Below the pieces are notes generated by a model. The model did not search any database. It was not told the origin of the DNA and saw only the letters and a list, made by a program, of their open reading frames with translations. 64,000 bases of DNA from Gemmatimonadota bacterium (GTDB taxonomy: Bacteria > Gemmatimonadota > Gemmatimonadetes > Gemmatimonadales > GWC2-71-9). This document shows, piece after piece, positions 17,207 to 25,413 of the stretch (its first letter is position 1; the number at the start of each line of letters is the position of its first letter). The translations under genes and the position numbers were made by a program. The stretch is from positions 1 through 64,000 of the forward strand of contig QHUS01000069.1 in assembly GCA_003222035.1 (NCBI GenBank), written 5' to 3'.

Positions 17207-17755
17207 GTGCGACAGACCCAACTTGCACTGGCATTGTCCACTCTCGTCCTCGTATCCGACCTCTGCGGTCAAGCTCCTCTCGATGCTGCGGTCAGGACCC
17301 TCAAGCCAGGTCAGACAGTTCGCATTCGGGCTCATGGGGGTGACAGGATCGAGTCTCGCATACTTTCGGTGCGAGCGGACTCGGCGGCATTGTCACTGGA
17401 GGGCGCGAGCACCCCGCTCGACGGCGCTGCCATAGACTCTCTTTGGGTAAGAGGACGAGCAACTGGTACCGGTGCGATCATCGGGGCGGCTGTGCTCGGG
17501 ATTGCCTCGATCCCGGTCGGGCAAGCACTCTGCGGGGGCTTGAGCGAGAGCGCGAGTTCGTGCGGCGGCAGTGATGTGACCGTACCGTCTTTCCTGGTAG
17601 GAGCAGCTGGAGGCGCGCTTATCGGAGCAGCAATCGGCGCTGGGATCCCGAAATGGGGACTTCGTTACGTACGGGCCGCTCCTGTGCAAGGCGCCCTGCG
17701 ACGTCTACGCCAGGGCAGGCTGGGTCTCGGAATTGCTTACACGGTTGGTTGGTGA
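17207..17755 (+). CDS. secreted glycine-zipper protein (cassette gene)
   Basis: A 182-residue exported protein of unknown function. The GTG at 17207 is chosen because a perfect AGGAGG lies 6 bases upstream and a signal peptide follows at once (TQLALALSTLVLVSDLCGQA). The mature part has a beta-rich domain (LKPGQTVRIRAHGGDRIESR), then two Gly/Ala-rich hydrophobic segments (TGTGAIIGAAVLGIASIPVG and LVGAAGGALIGAAIGAGIP) of the glycine-zipper kind. Two relatives are encoded at 22857-23441 and 23444-23977. It occupies cassette 2, between attC site 1 and attC site 2. It may sit in or against the envelope; no enzymatic motif is seen. Confidence 0.75.
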   Translation: MRQTQLALALSTLVLVSDLCGQAPLDAAVRTLKPGQTVRIRAHGGDRIESRILSVRADSAALSLEGASTPLDGAAIDSLWVRGRATGTGAIIGAAVLGIASIPVGQALCGGLSESASSCGGSDVTVPSFLVGAAGGALIGAAIGAGIPKWGLRYVRAAPVQGALRRLRQGRLGLGIAYTVGW

Positions 17756-17774
17756 CCGCCCTCTCCCGGGTGCG

Positions 17775-17870
17775 GCCTAACAAGCGCTTGAAGCTGGCGG
17801 CGCGCGAGATTGTAGATTATTGAATGATTCTTTCTTCAGCGCGCCGCAACTCAAGCGCGATCCGTTAGGC
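17775..17870 (+). repeat. attC recombination site 2 (complete, 96 bp)
   Basis: R'' GCCTAAC at 17775-17781 and R' GTTAGGC at 17864-17870 are exact complements. The inner arms GCGCTTGA and TCAAGCGC are also perfect complements, with extra pairing of GGCGGC and GCCGC. The short AT-richer centre (around 17806-17838) forms the loop. This is the cleanest attC in the window. Confidence 0.9.
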
Positions 17871-17888
17871 GGCAGCGAGGTATCAGAT

Positions 17889-18323
17889 ATGCCTACTTCC
17901 GAACTCGTCATCACCACGGAGCCCACGCCAGGCCAGATTCAGTATTTGGAGGATCGCATCTACGAGTTCAACTCGACCGCGACAGGCATCACAGACGGCG
18001 AGTGGCTGGCGATCTTCGTAAGAGACGAGGCAGATCGAATCGCTGCCGGGATCTGTGGGAACACGTGGGGCGGGTGCTTCGAAATTCGCCAGTTCTGGGT
18101 GGAGGAGGTCCGGCGCAAACAGGGATTGGGAACGAGGCTGCTTGAGGCAGCAGAGCACGAGGCTCGCCGGCGGGGCTGCCGGCAGATCCTCCTCATGACG
18201 TTCACGTTCCAGGCTCCGGCGTTATACGCGAAGCACGGCTTTGAGGTCGTGGCCGTGGTGGACGACCACCCGCGCGGTCATAAGAACCTGCTGCTCCGTA
18301 AGCGTCTTGGCGAATCCAGCTAA
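17889..18323 (+). CDS. GNAT family N-acetyltransferase (cassette gene)
   Basis: A 144-residue single-domain GNAT enzyme, predicted to transfer an acetyl group from acetyl-CoA. The acetyl-CoA pyrophosphate loop reads RRKQGLGTRLLEAAEHEA (motif A). Motif B follows in ALYAKHGFEVVAVVDDHP. The ATG at 17889 lies just after the R' core of attC site 2 (ends 17870), the usual position for a cassette ORF. A longer reading would start inside attC. The closest-looking families are small-molecule or aminoglycoside-like acetyltransferases, but the substrate cannot be read from sequence. GNAT enzymes are common integron payloads. Confidence 0.88.
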   Translation: MPTSELVITTEPTPGQIQYLEDRIYEFNSTATGITDGEWLAIFVRDEADRIAAGICGNTWGGCFEIRQFWVEEVRRKQGLGTRLLEAAEHEARRRGCRQILLMTFTFQAPALYAKHGFEVVAVVDDHPRGHKNLLLRKRLGESS

Positions 18324-18491
18324 CGACGCGCATCAAGGGAAACGGAGTGTTGGCGCGCCATCCATTCGTCACACCGTGTAACGTCGCGCCCGCGCCACAA
18401 GGAACGCATGGTCGGAACAGGGGGTAGCCCGAGCCGCGGACGAGACCTCGTCCGCTCATTCTCCACTGGACACGACAGTCAGGAGGCTACC

Positions 18492-19049
18492 ATGAAGATC
18501 CGCACAGCCGTGCCGGCGCTGTCGCTGGCACTCGTGCTTGCCGCGTGCGGCGAGCCACCGCTGACATCCGGCCGGCTCGCCGGCCCGCCCCTCGCGCAGA
18601 TCACGGACGGAAGCGGACTCGTACTCCACAGCGTCACGGGCCTCGCCCTACCGCTCATCGGCCGCGTGGGCGACGTCAACATCGACCAGGCAATCATCAC
18701 GCACATCGACCTGGTCGAGAACGTCGTCGGGCAGATCGTCGGACTCCGGGCCAACGGAGTCCTGCAGCTCACCGGCGGCGTCCTGGGTGCGGACGTCGTC
18801 ACCGAGGACTTCTCGACAGAGGTCGCGGTCGCACCCTCCGACCCGCAGTGCCAGGTGCTCGCGATCAACCTCGGCCCCATCACCATCGACGCATTGGTCG
18901 CCAGCGTCGACGTGCCCGCGGCGTCCGTCGAAGCCGACGCGTCCGGAGCCGTGGGGCAGTTGTTGTGCCAGCTGACCAGTCTGCTCGGGAGCGGCGCTCC
19001 CACCTCGCAGGTGCAGGACGTCGTGAACGCGATCAACGCAGCACTGTAG
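18492..19049 (+). CDS. small lipoprotein of unknown function
   Basis: A 185-residue lipoprotein. The signal segment ends in VLAAC (Cys19) and AGGAGG lies 5 bases before the ATG. The mature sequence is rich in Val, Ile and Leu with regular beta-type spacing ([40 protein letters not shown]) and two cysteines (positions near 127 and 163) that could form a disulfide. No family is recognised. It is followed by a strong hairpin at 19055-19104 and then a decayed attC arm, so it may have entered as cassette cargo and become fixed. Its own ribosome site and terminator-like hairpin suggest a self-contained transcription unit. Confidence 0.75.
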   Translation: MKIRTAVPALSLALVLAACGEPPLTSGRLAGPPLAQITDGSGLVLHSVTGLALPLIGRVGDVNIDQAIITHIDLVENVVGQIVGLRANGVLQLTGGVLGADVVTEDFSTEVAVAPSDPQCQVLAINLGPITIDALVASVDVPAASVEADASGAVGQLLCQLTSLLGSGAPTSQVQDVVNAINAAL

Positions 19050-19054
19050 CCCGA

Positions 19055-19104
19055 GACTCCGGCGCCCCTCAGTGTGGCGGTCTCGCCATTGTGGCGCCGG
19101 AGTC
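19055..19104 (+). terminator. 12-bp perfect inverted repeat after the lipoprotein gene
   Basis: GACTCCGGCGCC (19055-19066) and GGCGCCGGAGTC (19093-19104) are exact complements separated by 26 bases. It starts 6 bases after the lipoprotein stop, the usual position for a transcription-stopping hairpin, although no T tract follows. Confidence 0.5.
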
Positions 19105-19172
19105 CTCTCCTCCTGCAAGGCCAGCCTTTTCATCTGCCGCTCAGCCGCCTTGCGCCACTGGGCGTTGCGCCC

Positions 19173-19200
19173 GCAGCTTAATCGCGATCCGTTGCGGCGA
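19173..19200 (+). repeat. decayed attC right arm
   Basis: GCAGCTTAATCGCGATCC followed by GTTGCGGC copies the right arm and R' core of attC site 1 with two changes (G to T in the arm, damaged core GTTGCGG for GTTAGGC). No intact R'' partner is seen upstream. It probably marks an old cassette junction that can no longer recombine. Confidence 0.55.
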
Positions 19201-19234
19201 GGTTTCCAACCCAAGTCAGTATGAGAAGGCTTCT

Positions 19235-19696
19235 ATGAGCCCAAAGAAGGACACGCCGAAGTCCGCCAAGAGCACCACCGCGACCGGCAAGACGTTCAAG
19301 GGATTCACGGACGAGGAACGCGTCGCGATGAAAGAGCGCGTCCACGAGCTGAAGGCGGACAACGCGGATGGGGAAAGCGCCGTGCGCGCGAAGATCGCCG
19401 CGATGCCCGAACGGGATCGCGCCATGGGCAAGCGGCTCCACGCTATCATTAGAGCCAGCGCGCCCGCCCTCTCGCCGCAACTCTGGTATGGGATGCCCGC
19501 GTACGCCAAGGACGGCAAGGTCGTCTGCTTCTTCCAAAGCGCGCAGAAGTTCAAGACGCGGTACGCGACGTTAGGCTTCAGCGACAAGGCGAACCTCGAC
19601 GACGGCGCTCTGTGGCCGACCGCCTTCGCGCTGAAGGAGTTGACCGCCACCGAAGAAACAAGGATCGGCGCGCTCGTGAAGAAAGCGGTGAGCTGA
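19235..19696 (+). CDS. DUF1801 / YdhG-like protein (cassette gene)
   Basis: A 153-residue cytosolic protein of the DUF1801 (YdhG/YjbR-related) fold. Typical features are the lysine-rich N-terminus, the central [20 protein letters not shown] (family W-Y-G-M-P-x-Y signature) with [20 protein letters not shown], and the terminal [14 protein letters not shown]. Members are small alpha/beta proteins of uncertain function, sometimes called iron-chaperone-like. The ATG at 19235 follows the decayed attC arm by 35 bases. It ends 17 bases before the DUF4386 gene, so the two may form a two-gene cassette unit. Confidence 0.8.
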   Translation: MSPKKDTPKSAKSTTATGKTFKGFTDEERVAMKERVHELKADNADGESAVRAKIAAMPERDRAMGKRLHAIIRASAPALSPQLWYGMPAYAKDGKVVCFFQSAQKFKTRYATLGFSDKANLDDGALWPTAFALKELTATEETRIGALVKKAVS

Positions 19697-19713
19697 GGAC
19701 TGATCTCGCCACT

Positions 19714-20421
19714 GTGAAACCCATTACGACCGTACGAGTCGGCGGGCTGGCTCTTGTCTTCGGCGCCATTGCGTTCATGGCGGTGTTCTCGTTCCTCGCT
19801 GTCCACTTCGATTACCCCGCCATACTGGACGGTCCAGCGAACACCGTCCTTCCCCGCCTGCTCGCCACCGGCACTGCCGGTCGTGCGGCGTGGGCGCTGT
19901 ATGGGTTCTTGCCGCTCATCTGGCTGCCAGCAGGTGTCGGCGCATATTGCGCGCTGCGGCGCTTCTCTCCCGGGGCCATGCTGCTCGCCATGCAATGGGC
20001 CGCCCTGGCCGCCATCAGTATGATGCTCGGCTTGATGCGCTGGCCCAGTGTGCACTGGTACTTGGCCCAGCTACAGCCAACCGCAACCGCGGAGCAGCAG
20101 CAGGTCATCGCGGCCGTCTTCGACGGCCTGAACACCTACTTGGGCAACTACATAGGCGAGTTCTTGGGTGAGTTGAGCTTTAACATGTTCTTCCTGCTGT
20201 CCAGCTGGACGTTATTGCGCTTCCGTGCGACGCCGCGTTGGGTGGCCGTCGTCGGGCTCGCCGTCGCCTGCGCTGGATTCGTGGGGATGTTCCGCAACGT
20301 CAGCGCCGTTGTGGCCCCCGTCGCCGCCATTAACAACTACCTGTTGCCGTTGTGGATGATCGTTTTCGGCGTAGTGCTGCTCCGGCACCGACTACCGGAC
20401 CCACAGGTCGCGGGTGCCTAA
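19714..20421 (+). CDS. DUF4386-like membrane protein (cassette gene)
   Basis: A 235-residue membrane protein with about six hydrophobic segments, beginning GGLALVFGAIAFMAVFSFLA and ending YLLPLWMIVFGVVLLRHRLP. The segment order and soluble loop with GLNTYLGNYIGEFLGELSFN fit the DUF4386 family, whose function is unknown. GTG at 19714 is preferred; translation further upstream overlaps the DUF1801 gene and is charged rather than membrane-like. The stop codon TAA is part of the R'' core GCCTAAC of the following attC remnant, so the reading frame runs right into the recombination site, as often seen in cassettes. Confidence 0.75.
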   Translation: MKPITTVRVGGLALVFGAIAFMAVFSFLAVHFDYPAILDGPANTVLPRLLATGTAGRAAWALYGFLPLIWLPAGVGAYCALRRFSPGAMLLAMQWAALAAISMMLGLMRWPSVHWYLAQLQPTATAEQQQVIAAVFDGLNTYLGNYIGEFLGELSFNMFFLLSSWTLLRFRATPRWVAVVGLAVACAGFVGMFRNVSAVVAPVAAINNYLLPLWMIVFGVVLLRHRLPDPQVAGA

Positions 20422-20486
20422 CAAGCGCTTGAAGCTGGCGGGCGGTGATCGCCATTGGGTCGCGTTGGCGTGGCGATCCTGACGAG
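20416..20486 (+). repeat. attC left half with decayed right half
   Basis: R'' GCCTAAC at 20416-20422 and arm AAGCGCTTGAAGCTGGCGG are identical to attC site 2. The expected right half is damaged: GGCGATCC around 20472-20479 resembles the conserved CGCGATCC, but TGACGAG stands where GTTAGGC should be. Confidence 0.65.
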
Positions 20487-20783
20487 AGATGACTCAGGCT
20501 GATTACTAGGCAAGTGCCACGATCGATGGGACTTGAAACGTCCCCCTTCCACGTGTCCTAGTAGAATTGTCAAGGAAATAACAGAACGGGCCCCAGCCGC
20601 GACCTAGCGTGCGGCTGGCCCGGCCGTATACTGCAACCCCTCAGATGCGTCGATCCCCGGGGCGCCGTTGTCGTGGTCGCCTATGCCTCGAGGGAGCAAA
20701 TCGCCAACGCGGCTGAGCGAGCAACTCGCTTTGGCCGTTTTTTGTTGTTTCCCGGTTGGTCACCCGGTGGGAAAGGAAGCAAC
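20422..20783 (+). other. gene-free interval with imperfect hairpin
   Basis: No gene is supported here. TACTAGG (20504-20510) and CCTAGTA (20557-20563) bracket a nested GGGAC/GTCCC hairpin, giving a roughly 60-base foldable element of unknown role. It could carry the leader of the downstream lipoprotein gene, which has AAAGGAAG shortly before its ATG at 20784. Confidence 0.4.
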
Positions 20784-22772
20784 ATGTCCAACGGATTGAG
20801 ACGACTTGGGTGCGCAGCGGCGGCCATGGCAGTCGTCGCCGCGTGCGATACCCCATTCCCAGCGGATCCCATCCAAGCCCGACGCGCCGACGACGGAGCG
20901 ACGATCGCCGGTCAGCTCATCGCGTTTGCCAGTACTCGAAATGGGGATTTGTTCCAGACGTTCGTCATGAAGGCGAACGGCACGAAGGTCGCGCAACTGA
21001 CGTATCAGCCCTTCTATAATGCGCGTCCCGATTGGTCACGCGACGGCTCGCGAATCACGTTCACGGCCTGTCGCGCCGGCGACGAGAGTTGCGAAATCTA
21101 CGTGATGAACGCCGATGGCTCGGCGCAAACGAACGTCACCCATAACTTTGCGGCCGATTTCATGTCGGTGTGGTCTCCGGACGGTAGGAGGATCGCGTTC
21201 GCCAGCGATCGCGATGGTAACTCGGAAATCTACGTCATGAATCCCGATGGCTCCGATCCGGTCCGCCTCACGTACACTGATGCGGTGGATCAGTATCCCG
21301 GCTGGTCACCGGACGGGAGCAAGATCACGTTCGAAAGCGACCGCGACGGGAACTTCGAGATCTACGTCATGAACGCCGATGGCTCGTCGCCGGTCAACCT
21401 TTCGCGCCATCCAGCAAACGATGTCCGTGCACGCTGGTCCTCACGTGGCAACAAGATTGCCTTCGACAGCGACCGGGACGGCAATGGAGAGATCTACGTG
21501 ATGCGCAGCGACGGATCCCGGCAAACCCGTCTGACCCGCGCCCCAGGTGACGATTACGGACCGGCGTGGTCGCCGGACGCCGACGCGATTGCATTCACGA
21601 CGAATCGTGATGGCAATTTTGAGATCTATGTGATGGCGCCCGACGGCTCGGAGCCCAGCCGTGTCACGAACGATCCGGGCTGGGACGCCGACCCCGCTTG
21701 GACAATAACCACGGTCCAGACGCTGCCCCTACCCGACCCTAACACCTGCGTCCCGTCGGGCACCCAGCAAGACATCAACACGCGGCTGCGTCAACCGGGC
21801 GATGTGGCGGTGCTCTGCGCGGGCGCGGTCTTCGAGCTGACCTCCCCCGTGGTGTTCAGCGCGGACGGCCAGCAGATCCACACCGAAGGCTTCCCGACGG
21901 ACGATCGTCGCGCGCGCCTCCGGCTCGCCGCGGCGTTCGGAGCCACGGCGGTCTCCATGATCGATCGGCCGAACGTCGTGCTGAGTCACGTCATCGTGGA
22001 TGGCAATCTGCCCAACCTTGGGCCGGCGGACGCCAACGCGCTCATCCTGGCGGGCGGTTCGGCGTCCGGGCAAGTGATCCGCAACGTGAAGGCCGTGGAG
22101 TCCAGAAGCTGGACCAGCATCCACGTCCCCGAGGGCGGGGATCCGCGGTGCACGAGCGCGATCGTCGAGAACAACGAGATCGGCCCGTCTGGTGCGGCGA
22201 GCGGGATCGGATTCGCGTGCACCAACAGCGTGGTGCGGAACAACACGATCACCGACGTCTCGGGCGAGGGAATCGTGATCTTCGGCGCGACGGGCTCGCT
22301 CGTGGAAGGCAATGTCATCCGTGCCGAGACCCGCATGCTGTTCGGCGGCATCAACATGGTGGACTTCGTCGTCTTTGACGGCAACTACACCGGCACGCGG
22401 GTGCACGCGAACGTGATCGACGCGGCGGGCGCGCCCATTCGCGTCGCCGTGGCGATGGGGTATCGGATCTGGTTCTGCGTGGATCCGAATGACCCCACAG
22501 ATCGCACGCTCTTCGGCGCCTCGGTCACCGACAACATCCTTCAAGGCCCGCGCATGGGGTATGGGTTCGCCGTCGACGGGGTCCGCGACTGGACGGTGAC
22601 GGGGAACAAGGACCTTTCGACCCACTCCGGGACGCCGATCCCGGCGTGCAACGGCCAGGCTCCCTCTGCCCCCGCGGGCTTCCAGAAATTCGGGGCGCGG
22701 GCGCAGGGGACGTTCCAGGCCGAGTTCGTCGAGGCGATCCTCGAGGCCGCCCCCGGAAGCATCATCGACTAG
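20784..22772 (+). CDS. lipoprotein with TolB-like beta-propeller and right-handed beta-helix
   Basis: A 662-residue surface lipoprotein. The signal peptide ends in VVAAC (Cys21). Residues about 50-340 hold six PD40/TolB-type propeller repeats of 44 residues; five contain EIYVMN-like strands followed by DGS and most are preceded by SDRDGN. The C-terminal 300 residues read as a right-handed beta-helix (VVLSHVIVDGNLPN, AIVENNEIGPSG, SVVRNNTITDVSGEGIVI, LVEGNVIRAET), a fold common in polysaccharide-acting or adhesive proteins. No catalytic residues are evident. The ATG at 20784 is set by the ribosome site and signal peptide. The coding repeats also appear as a 132-base DNA periodicity, which is not a CRISPR. 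Confidence 0.85.
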   Translation: MSNGLRRLGCAAAAMAVVAACDTPFPADPIQARRADDGATIAGQLIAFASTRNGDLFQTFVMKANGTKVAQLTYQPFYNARPDWSRDGSRITFTACRAGDESCEIYVMNADGSAQTNVTHNFAADFMSVWSPDGRRIAFASDRDGNSEIYVMNPDGSDPVRLTYTDAVDQYPGWSPDGSKITFESDRDGNFEIYVMNADGSSPVNLSRHPANDVRARWSSRGNKIAFDSDRDGNGEIYVMRSDGSRQTRLTRAPGDDYGPAWSPDADAIAFTTNRDGNFEIYVMAPDGSEPSRVTNDPGWDADPAWTITTVQTLPLPDPNTCVPSGTQQDINTRLRQPGDVAVLCAGAVFELTSPVVFSADGQQIHTEGFPTDDRRARLRLAAAFGATAVSMIDRPNVVLSHVIVDGNLPNLGPADANALILAGGSASGQVIRNVKAVESRSWTSIHVPEGGDPRCTSAIVENNEIGPSGAASGIGFACTNSVVRNNTITDVSGEGIVIFGATGSLVEGNVIRAETRMLFGGINMVDFVVFDGNYTGTRVHANVIDAAGAPIRVAVAMGYRIWFCVDPNDPTDRTLFGASVTDNILQGPRMGYGFAVDGVRDWTVTGNKDLSTHSGTPIPACNGQAPSAPAGFQKFGARAQGTFQAEFVEAILEAAPGSIID

Positions 22773-22856
22773 GTGTGCCGAGGGAACCGGAACGGCGGCG
22801 CGCTGGGCATGTTCTGGATCGAGGAGCTGGTGAAGACACTCGACACCGAGGTTCCT

Positions 22857-23441
22857 ATGTCTCGTCTTTTCACGGCAGGCCTGCTTCCACTGCTTCTCGC
22901 CCCAAGTCTGAGCGTCGCCCAAACGCCGGACTCACTGGTAAGAGGGCAGCGTGTTCGTGTCGTCGCGCAATGTAAGGTGGCTTCCAACTTGGCCCTCGAT
23001 TGCCGAGCAGGTCATCCACCATGGACCTACACTGGCCAATTGGAAGCGCTCCATCGAGACAGTCTGCACATCCGCGCGCAAGCGGACAGTGCCGTGTTGG
23101 TCGTTCCCAGGGCCTCGATTGCTCACCTCTACGTGGTGGATGGTACAAGGACCCATTTCTGGAAGGGCGCTGGCATCGGTCTCCTCGGCGGTGCCCTCAT
23201 CGGTGGTCTCATTGGATCGACTACGGAATTCTGCATTGACGAGTGCACCACTGCCGAGGCCCAAAAGGAGGCGATTGCGGTTGGGGTCATCTTCGGCGCG
23301 CCGGCTGGGTTTCTGCTCGGTGGCGTCATCGGCGCGCTGACCCGCTCCGAACGGTGGCGCTTGGTCTCCATCAACGACCATCGCATTAGCGTGGCCCCGC
23401 GGCTGAGCCCCCGCGGGTTCACTGTGAACGTTGGGTTCTAG
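22857..23441 (+). CDS. secreted glycine-zipper protein, paralogue 2
   Basis: A 194-residue exported protein. The signal peptide is MSRLFTAGLLPLLLAPSLSV. The mature part has a beta-rich domain (VRGQRVRVVAQ), cysteines near 37, 44, 123 and 127, then glycine-zipper hydrophobic hairpins (GAGIGLLGGALIGGLIGS and APAGFLLGGVIGAL), and a conserved tail RSERWRLVSINDHRISVAP. The next gene repeats the same layout. The start at 22857 gives the signal peptide; translation upstream has none. Function unknown. A role at the envelope is inferred only from the export signal and hydrophobic segments. Confidence 0.75.
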   Translation: MSRLFTAGLLPLLLAPSLSVAQTPDSLVRGQRVRVVAQCKVASNLALDCRAGHPPWTYTGQLEALHRDSLHIRAQADSAVLVVPRASIAHLYVVDGTRTHFWKGAGIGLLGGALIGGLIGSTTEFCIDECTTAEAQKEAIAVGVIFGAPAGFLLGGVIGALTRSERWRLVSINDHRISVAPRLSPRGFTVNVGF

Positions 23442-23443
23442 GC

Positions 23444-23977
23444 ATGCGCATGCGTTCACTGCTTGCCATCGGCCTTACAGCCGCTCCTCTTACTGTGATC
23501 GCATCGCAGGAGCGACCAGTCCTCAAGTCGGGGGACCGGGTACGCATCATAGCACCCAGTGTGTCACGCGCCCCCTTCGTAGGAACTCTCGTAACACTCC
23601 GGACCGACTCGCTTGTGGTTCAGGACGGCGCAAACGTTTGGCGCCTCTCGCTGGCGTCTCTCACACGCCTCGATATCAGCCAAGGCCTGACGTCCCACGC
23701 CGGCAGGGGCGCTGGTATCGGACTGCTTGTCGGCGCAGGCGTTGGGGCCGTCATTGGAAGCGGCTGTGATTTAACAGTAGTCCCCGTCTCCAGTGAAGCT
23801 GGATGCATCGCCGTCGGGGTCGCTCTTGTTGGTGGAGCAGGGGCTCTCCTCGGCGCCGTTATTGGAAGTCACACGCGGACCGAACGGTGGGCAGAAGTCC
23901 CGCTCGACCACCTCCGCATAAGCTTCATGCCTCGGAGAAGCGGGCGGGTGCAATTCACGGCATCGATAAGTCTCTAA
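23444..23977 (+). CDS. secreted glycine-zipper protein, paralogue 3
   Basis: A 177-residue exported protein starting 2 bases after the previous stop. Signal peptide MRMRSLLAIGLTAAPLTVIA is followed by LKSGDRVRIIAPSVSRAPFV, then GAGIGLLVGAGVGAVIGSG and GGAGALLGAVIGSHTRTERW, and a tail with LDHLRISFMPRR. Each block lines up with the gene at 22857-23441, so the pair probably arose by tandem duplication. It also shares the RVRI...GxxxG plan with the cassette protein at 17207-17755. Two cysteines remain in the loop between zippers. No enzymatic motif is visible. Confidence 0.75.
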   Translation: MRMRSLLAIGLTAAPLTVIASQERPVLKSGDRVRIIAPSVSRAPFVGTLVTLRTDSLVVQDGANVWRLSLASLTRLDISQGLTSHAGRGAGIGLLVGAGVGAVIGSGCDLTVVPVSSEAGCIAVGVALVGGAGALLGAVIGSHTRTERWAEVPLDHLRISFMPRRSGRVQFTASISL

Positions 23978-23996
23978 AGGGGGCGCCCGAATCGCC

Positions 23997-24045
23997 GCCT
24001 AACCCGCGCTGGGAGACGTTCGCGTTCAGCGCGCTTGAAGCTGCA
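23997..24045 (+). repeat. possible attC half-site (R'' core)
   Basis: GCCTAAC at 23997-24003 is an exact R'' core located 20 bases after a stop codon, as in the other cassettes. Just inside, CGCGCTG and CAGCGCG pair across a short loop, followed by GCTTGAAGCTGCA resembling the conserved left arm. No R' core follows, so this is a partial or rearranged site. Confidence 0.45.
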
Positions 24046-24064
24046 CCGGGTACGTTCGCTGGCT

Positions 24065-25204
24065 TTAGTTCCTCTTGCTGAGCAGGACTCGTATCGCATG
24101 ATCGACGAGGTCGGTGGCGGCGATGTCGGCCAGCCCATCGCCGTCGAAATCGAAGACCGCGAGCGCCAGCGGCTCCGAGCCCACCGGCCAGTCTCTCGCC
24201 GGCTCAAACGTTCCATCACCCTTCCCGTGAAGCACCGACACGGTCCCAGTCAGGAGATTGGCCGCAACCGCGTCCAGCCGGCCGTCCCCGTCCAGGTCCC
24301 CCAGGGCAACGTCAACGGGCGACGCCAGCGGAGTGACCACGGGGGCGGCGAACCCTGCTCCGCTGGCAGTGGCCAGCCGGACAACGAGTTGGTTGGTGAG
24401 GTCGAAACAGACATTCACGATATCGTCCAGCCCGTCGCCGTTCAGGTCTCCGGTCGCGAGTGCGGTGGTGCCATCGCTCACGCCCGCATGGGCGGGGACT
24501 GTTGGGAGCGCCACCGGCGCAGCCAGCTCGCCGGTCCCGAGTCCGTGAAAGACCAACACCGCCGCGCGCGGATCGCTGGTTGCGACGGCAACGTCAGGAT
24601 GGCCATCGCCGTCGAAGTCTCCCGCGACAAGGTCCTCAGTCGTGAAGTAGTCGGTGCCCAGCTCCTGCAGCTGATGCAGCTCGCCGGTGCGCGATCCTAG
24701 AAAAACGGTCAGGTAAATGGGCTGGCCCGAGCCGTCGTGGGCAGCCACTAGGTCGCCCAACCCATCACCGTTCAGATCGACTACCACGACCCGGTTGCCA
24801 TGATTTCGCAGGGGATAGTCGACGCGGGGAGCTAATGCGCCGCCACCCAGCCCCAGCTGCACGGACAGGGTATTGACCAGGTGCCGCATCACGATGAGGT
24901 CAGGAACGCCGTCGCCATTCACGTCTCCGGCGGTGGCCTGAATCGGATCGTCTCCCGCCGTGAGACCGACCGCCTCCCCGAATGCTCCTCCGGCCCGCCC
25001 GGGCAGAAGCCGGATCGAACCGCCATCCCGATCGACGGTGATCAAGTCGATCCGCGAGTCGTTCAGCAGAGCCACCGCGGCAAGCCCGGCGAGCGTGGTG
25101 CCGCCAGAGGGGTAGGCGACCGGCACCCCGGGCGTTGGACCAGTGCCGTCACCGGTGCATGCGCTGGTGAGAACCATGATGACTGCACGAAGAGTGCGGT
25201 TCAT
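24065..25204 (-). CDS. FG-GAP/VCBS repeat lipoprotein
   Basis: A 379-residue exported protein, probably a lipoprotein (VLTSAC, Cys16). At least six FG-GAP-type calcium-binding repeats are visible: GDVNGDGVPDLIV, VDLNGDGLGDLVA, GDFDGDGHPDVAV, GDLNGDGLDDIV, GDLDGDGRLDAVA and FDFDGDGLADIAA. Such repeats form a beta-propeller of the integrin-alpha type on the cell surface, often in adhesion or ligand binding. It is the only gene on the minus strand within the putative cassette region, lying between an R'' core at 23997 and an R' core at 25342. I chose the ATG at 25204, which gives the signal peptide. Confidence 0.85.
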   Translation of the reverse strand: MNRTLRAVIMVLTSACTGDGTGPTPGVPVAYPSGGTTLAGLAAVALLNDSRIDLITVDRDGGSIRLLPGRAGGAFGEAVGLTAGDDPIQATAGDVNGDGVPDLIVMRHLVNTLSVQLGLGGGALAPRVDYPLRNHGNRVVVVDLNGDGLGDLVAAHDGSGQPIYLTVFLGSRTGELHQLQELGTDYFTTEDLVAGDFDGDGHPDVAVATSDPRAAVLVFHGLGTGELAAPVALPTVPAHAGVSDGTTALATGDLNGDGLDDIVNVCFDLTNQLVVRLATASGAGFAAPVVTPLASPVDVALGDLDGDGRLDAVAANLLTGTVSVLHGKGDGTFEPARDWPVGSEPLALAVFDFDGDGLADIAATDLVDHAIRVLLSKRN

Positions 25205-25341
25205 CGGGGCTAACTTGGCTGCCGCGGGCCTGCGCACCCGTCGTCGCGCTCCTTGCCCATGACCGCCATTCGAGGTCGCCGCAACCTTAGGTGGCGTAGC
25301 TCTGGCCTGCGGTATACTCTAAGACGACCAGTCGAATCCCC

Positions 25342-25348
25342 GTTAGGC
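25342..25348 (+). other. isolated R' core GTTAGGC (possible right edge of the array)
   Basis: An exact GTTAGGC followed by AGCAGC, like the core at 16641 (GTTAGGCAGCCC). The preceding bases show no conserved arm, so it is either a decayed attC end or chance. The interval 25205-25413 shows nothing else I can name. Confidence 0.35.
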
Positions 25349-25413
25349 AGCAGCATGATGCGCTTTCCGTTTCAGGCGGTGGTCAGCAGATCCTTTCACG
25401 TGCGGAGAGTATA

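Noticed and set aside
18324-18491. An attC site after the GNAT gene (AGCTAAC at 18319)
   Set aside because: The core does not fit RYYYAAC and no paired GTTRRRY or arm complementarity follows.
21100-21680. CRISPR-like regular repetition
   Set aside because: The 132-base period codes TolB-type propeller repeats with conserved EIYVMN and DGS; there are no identical short repeats with unique spacers.
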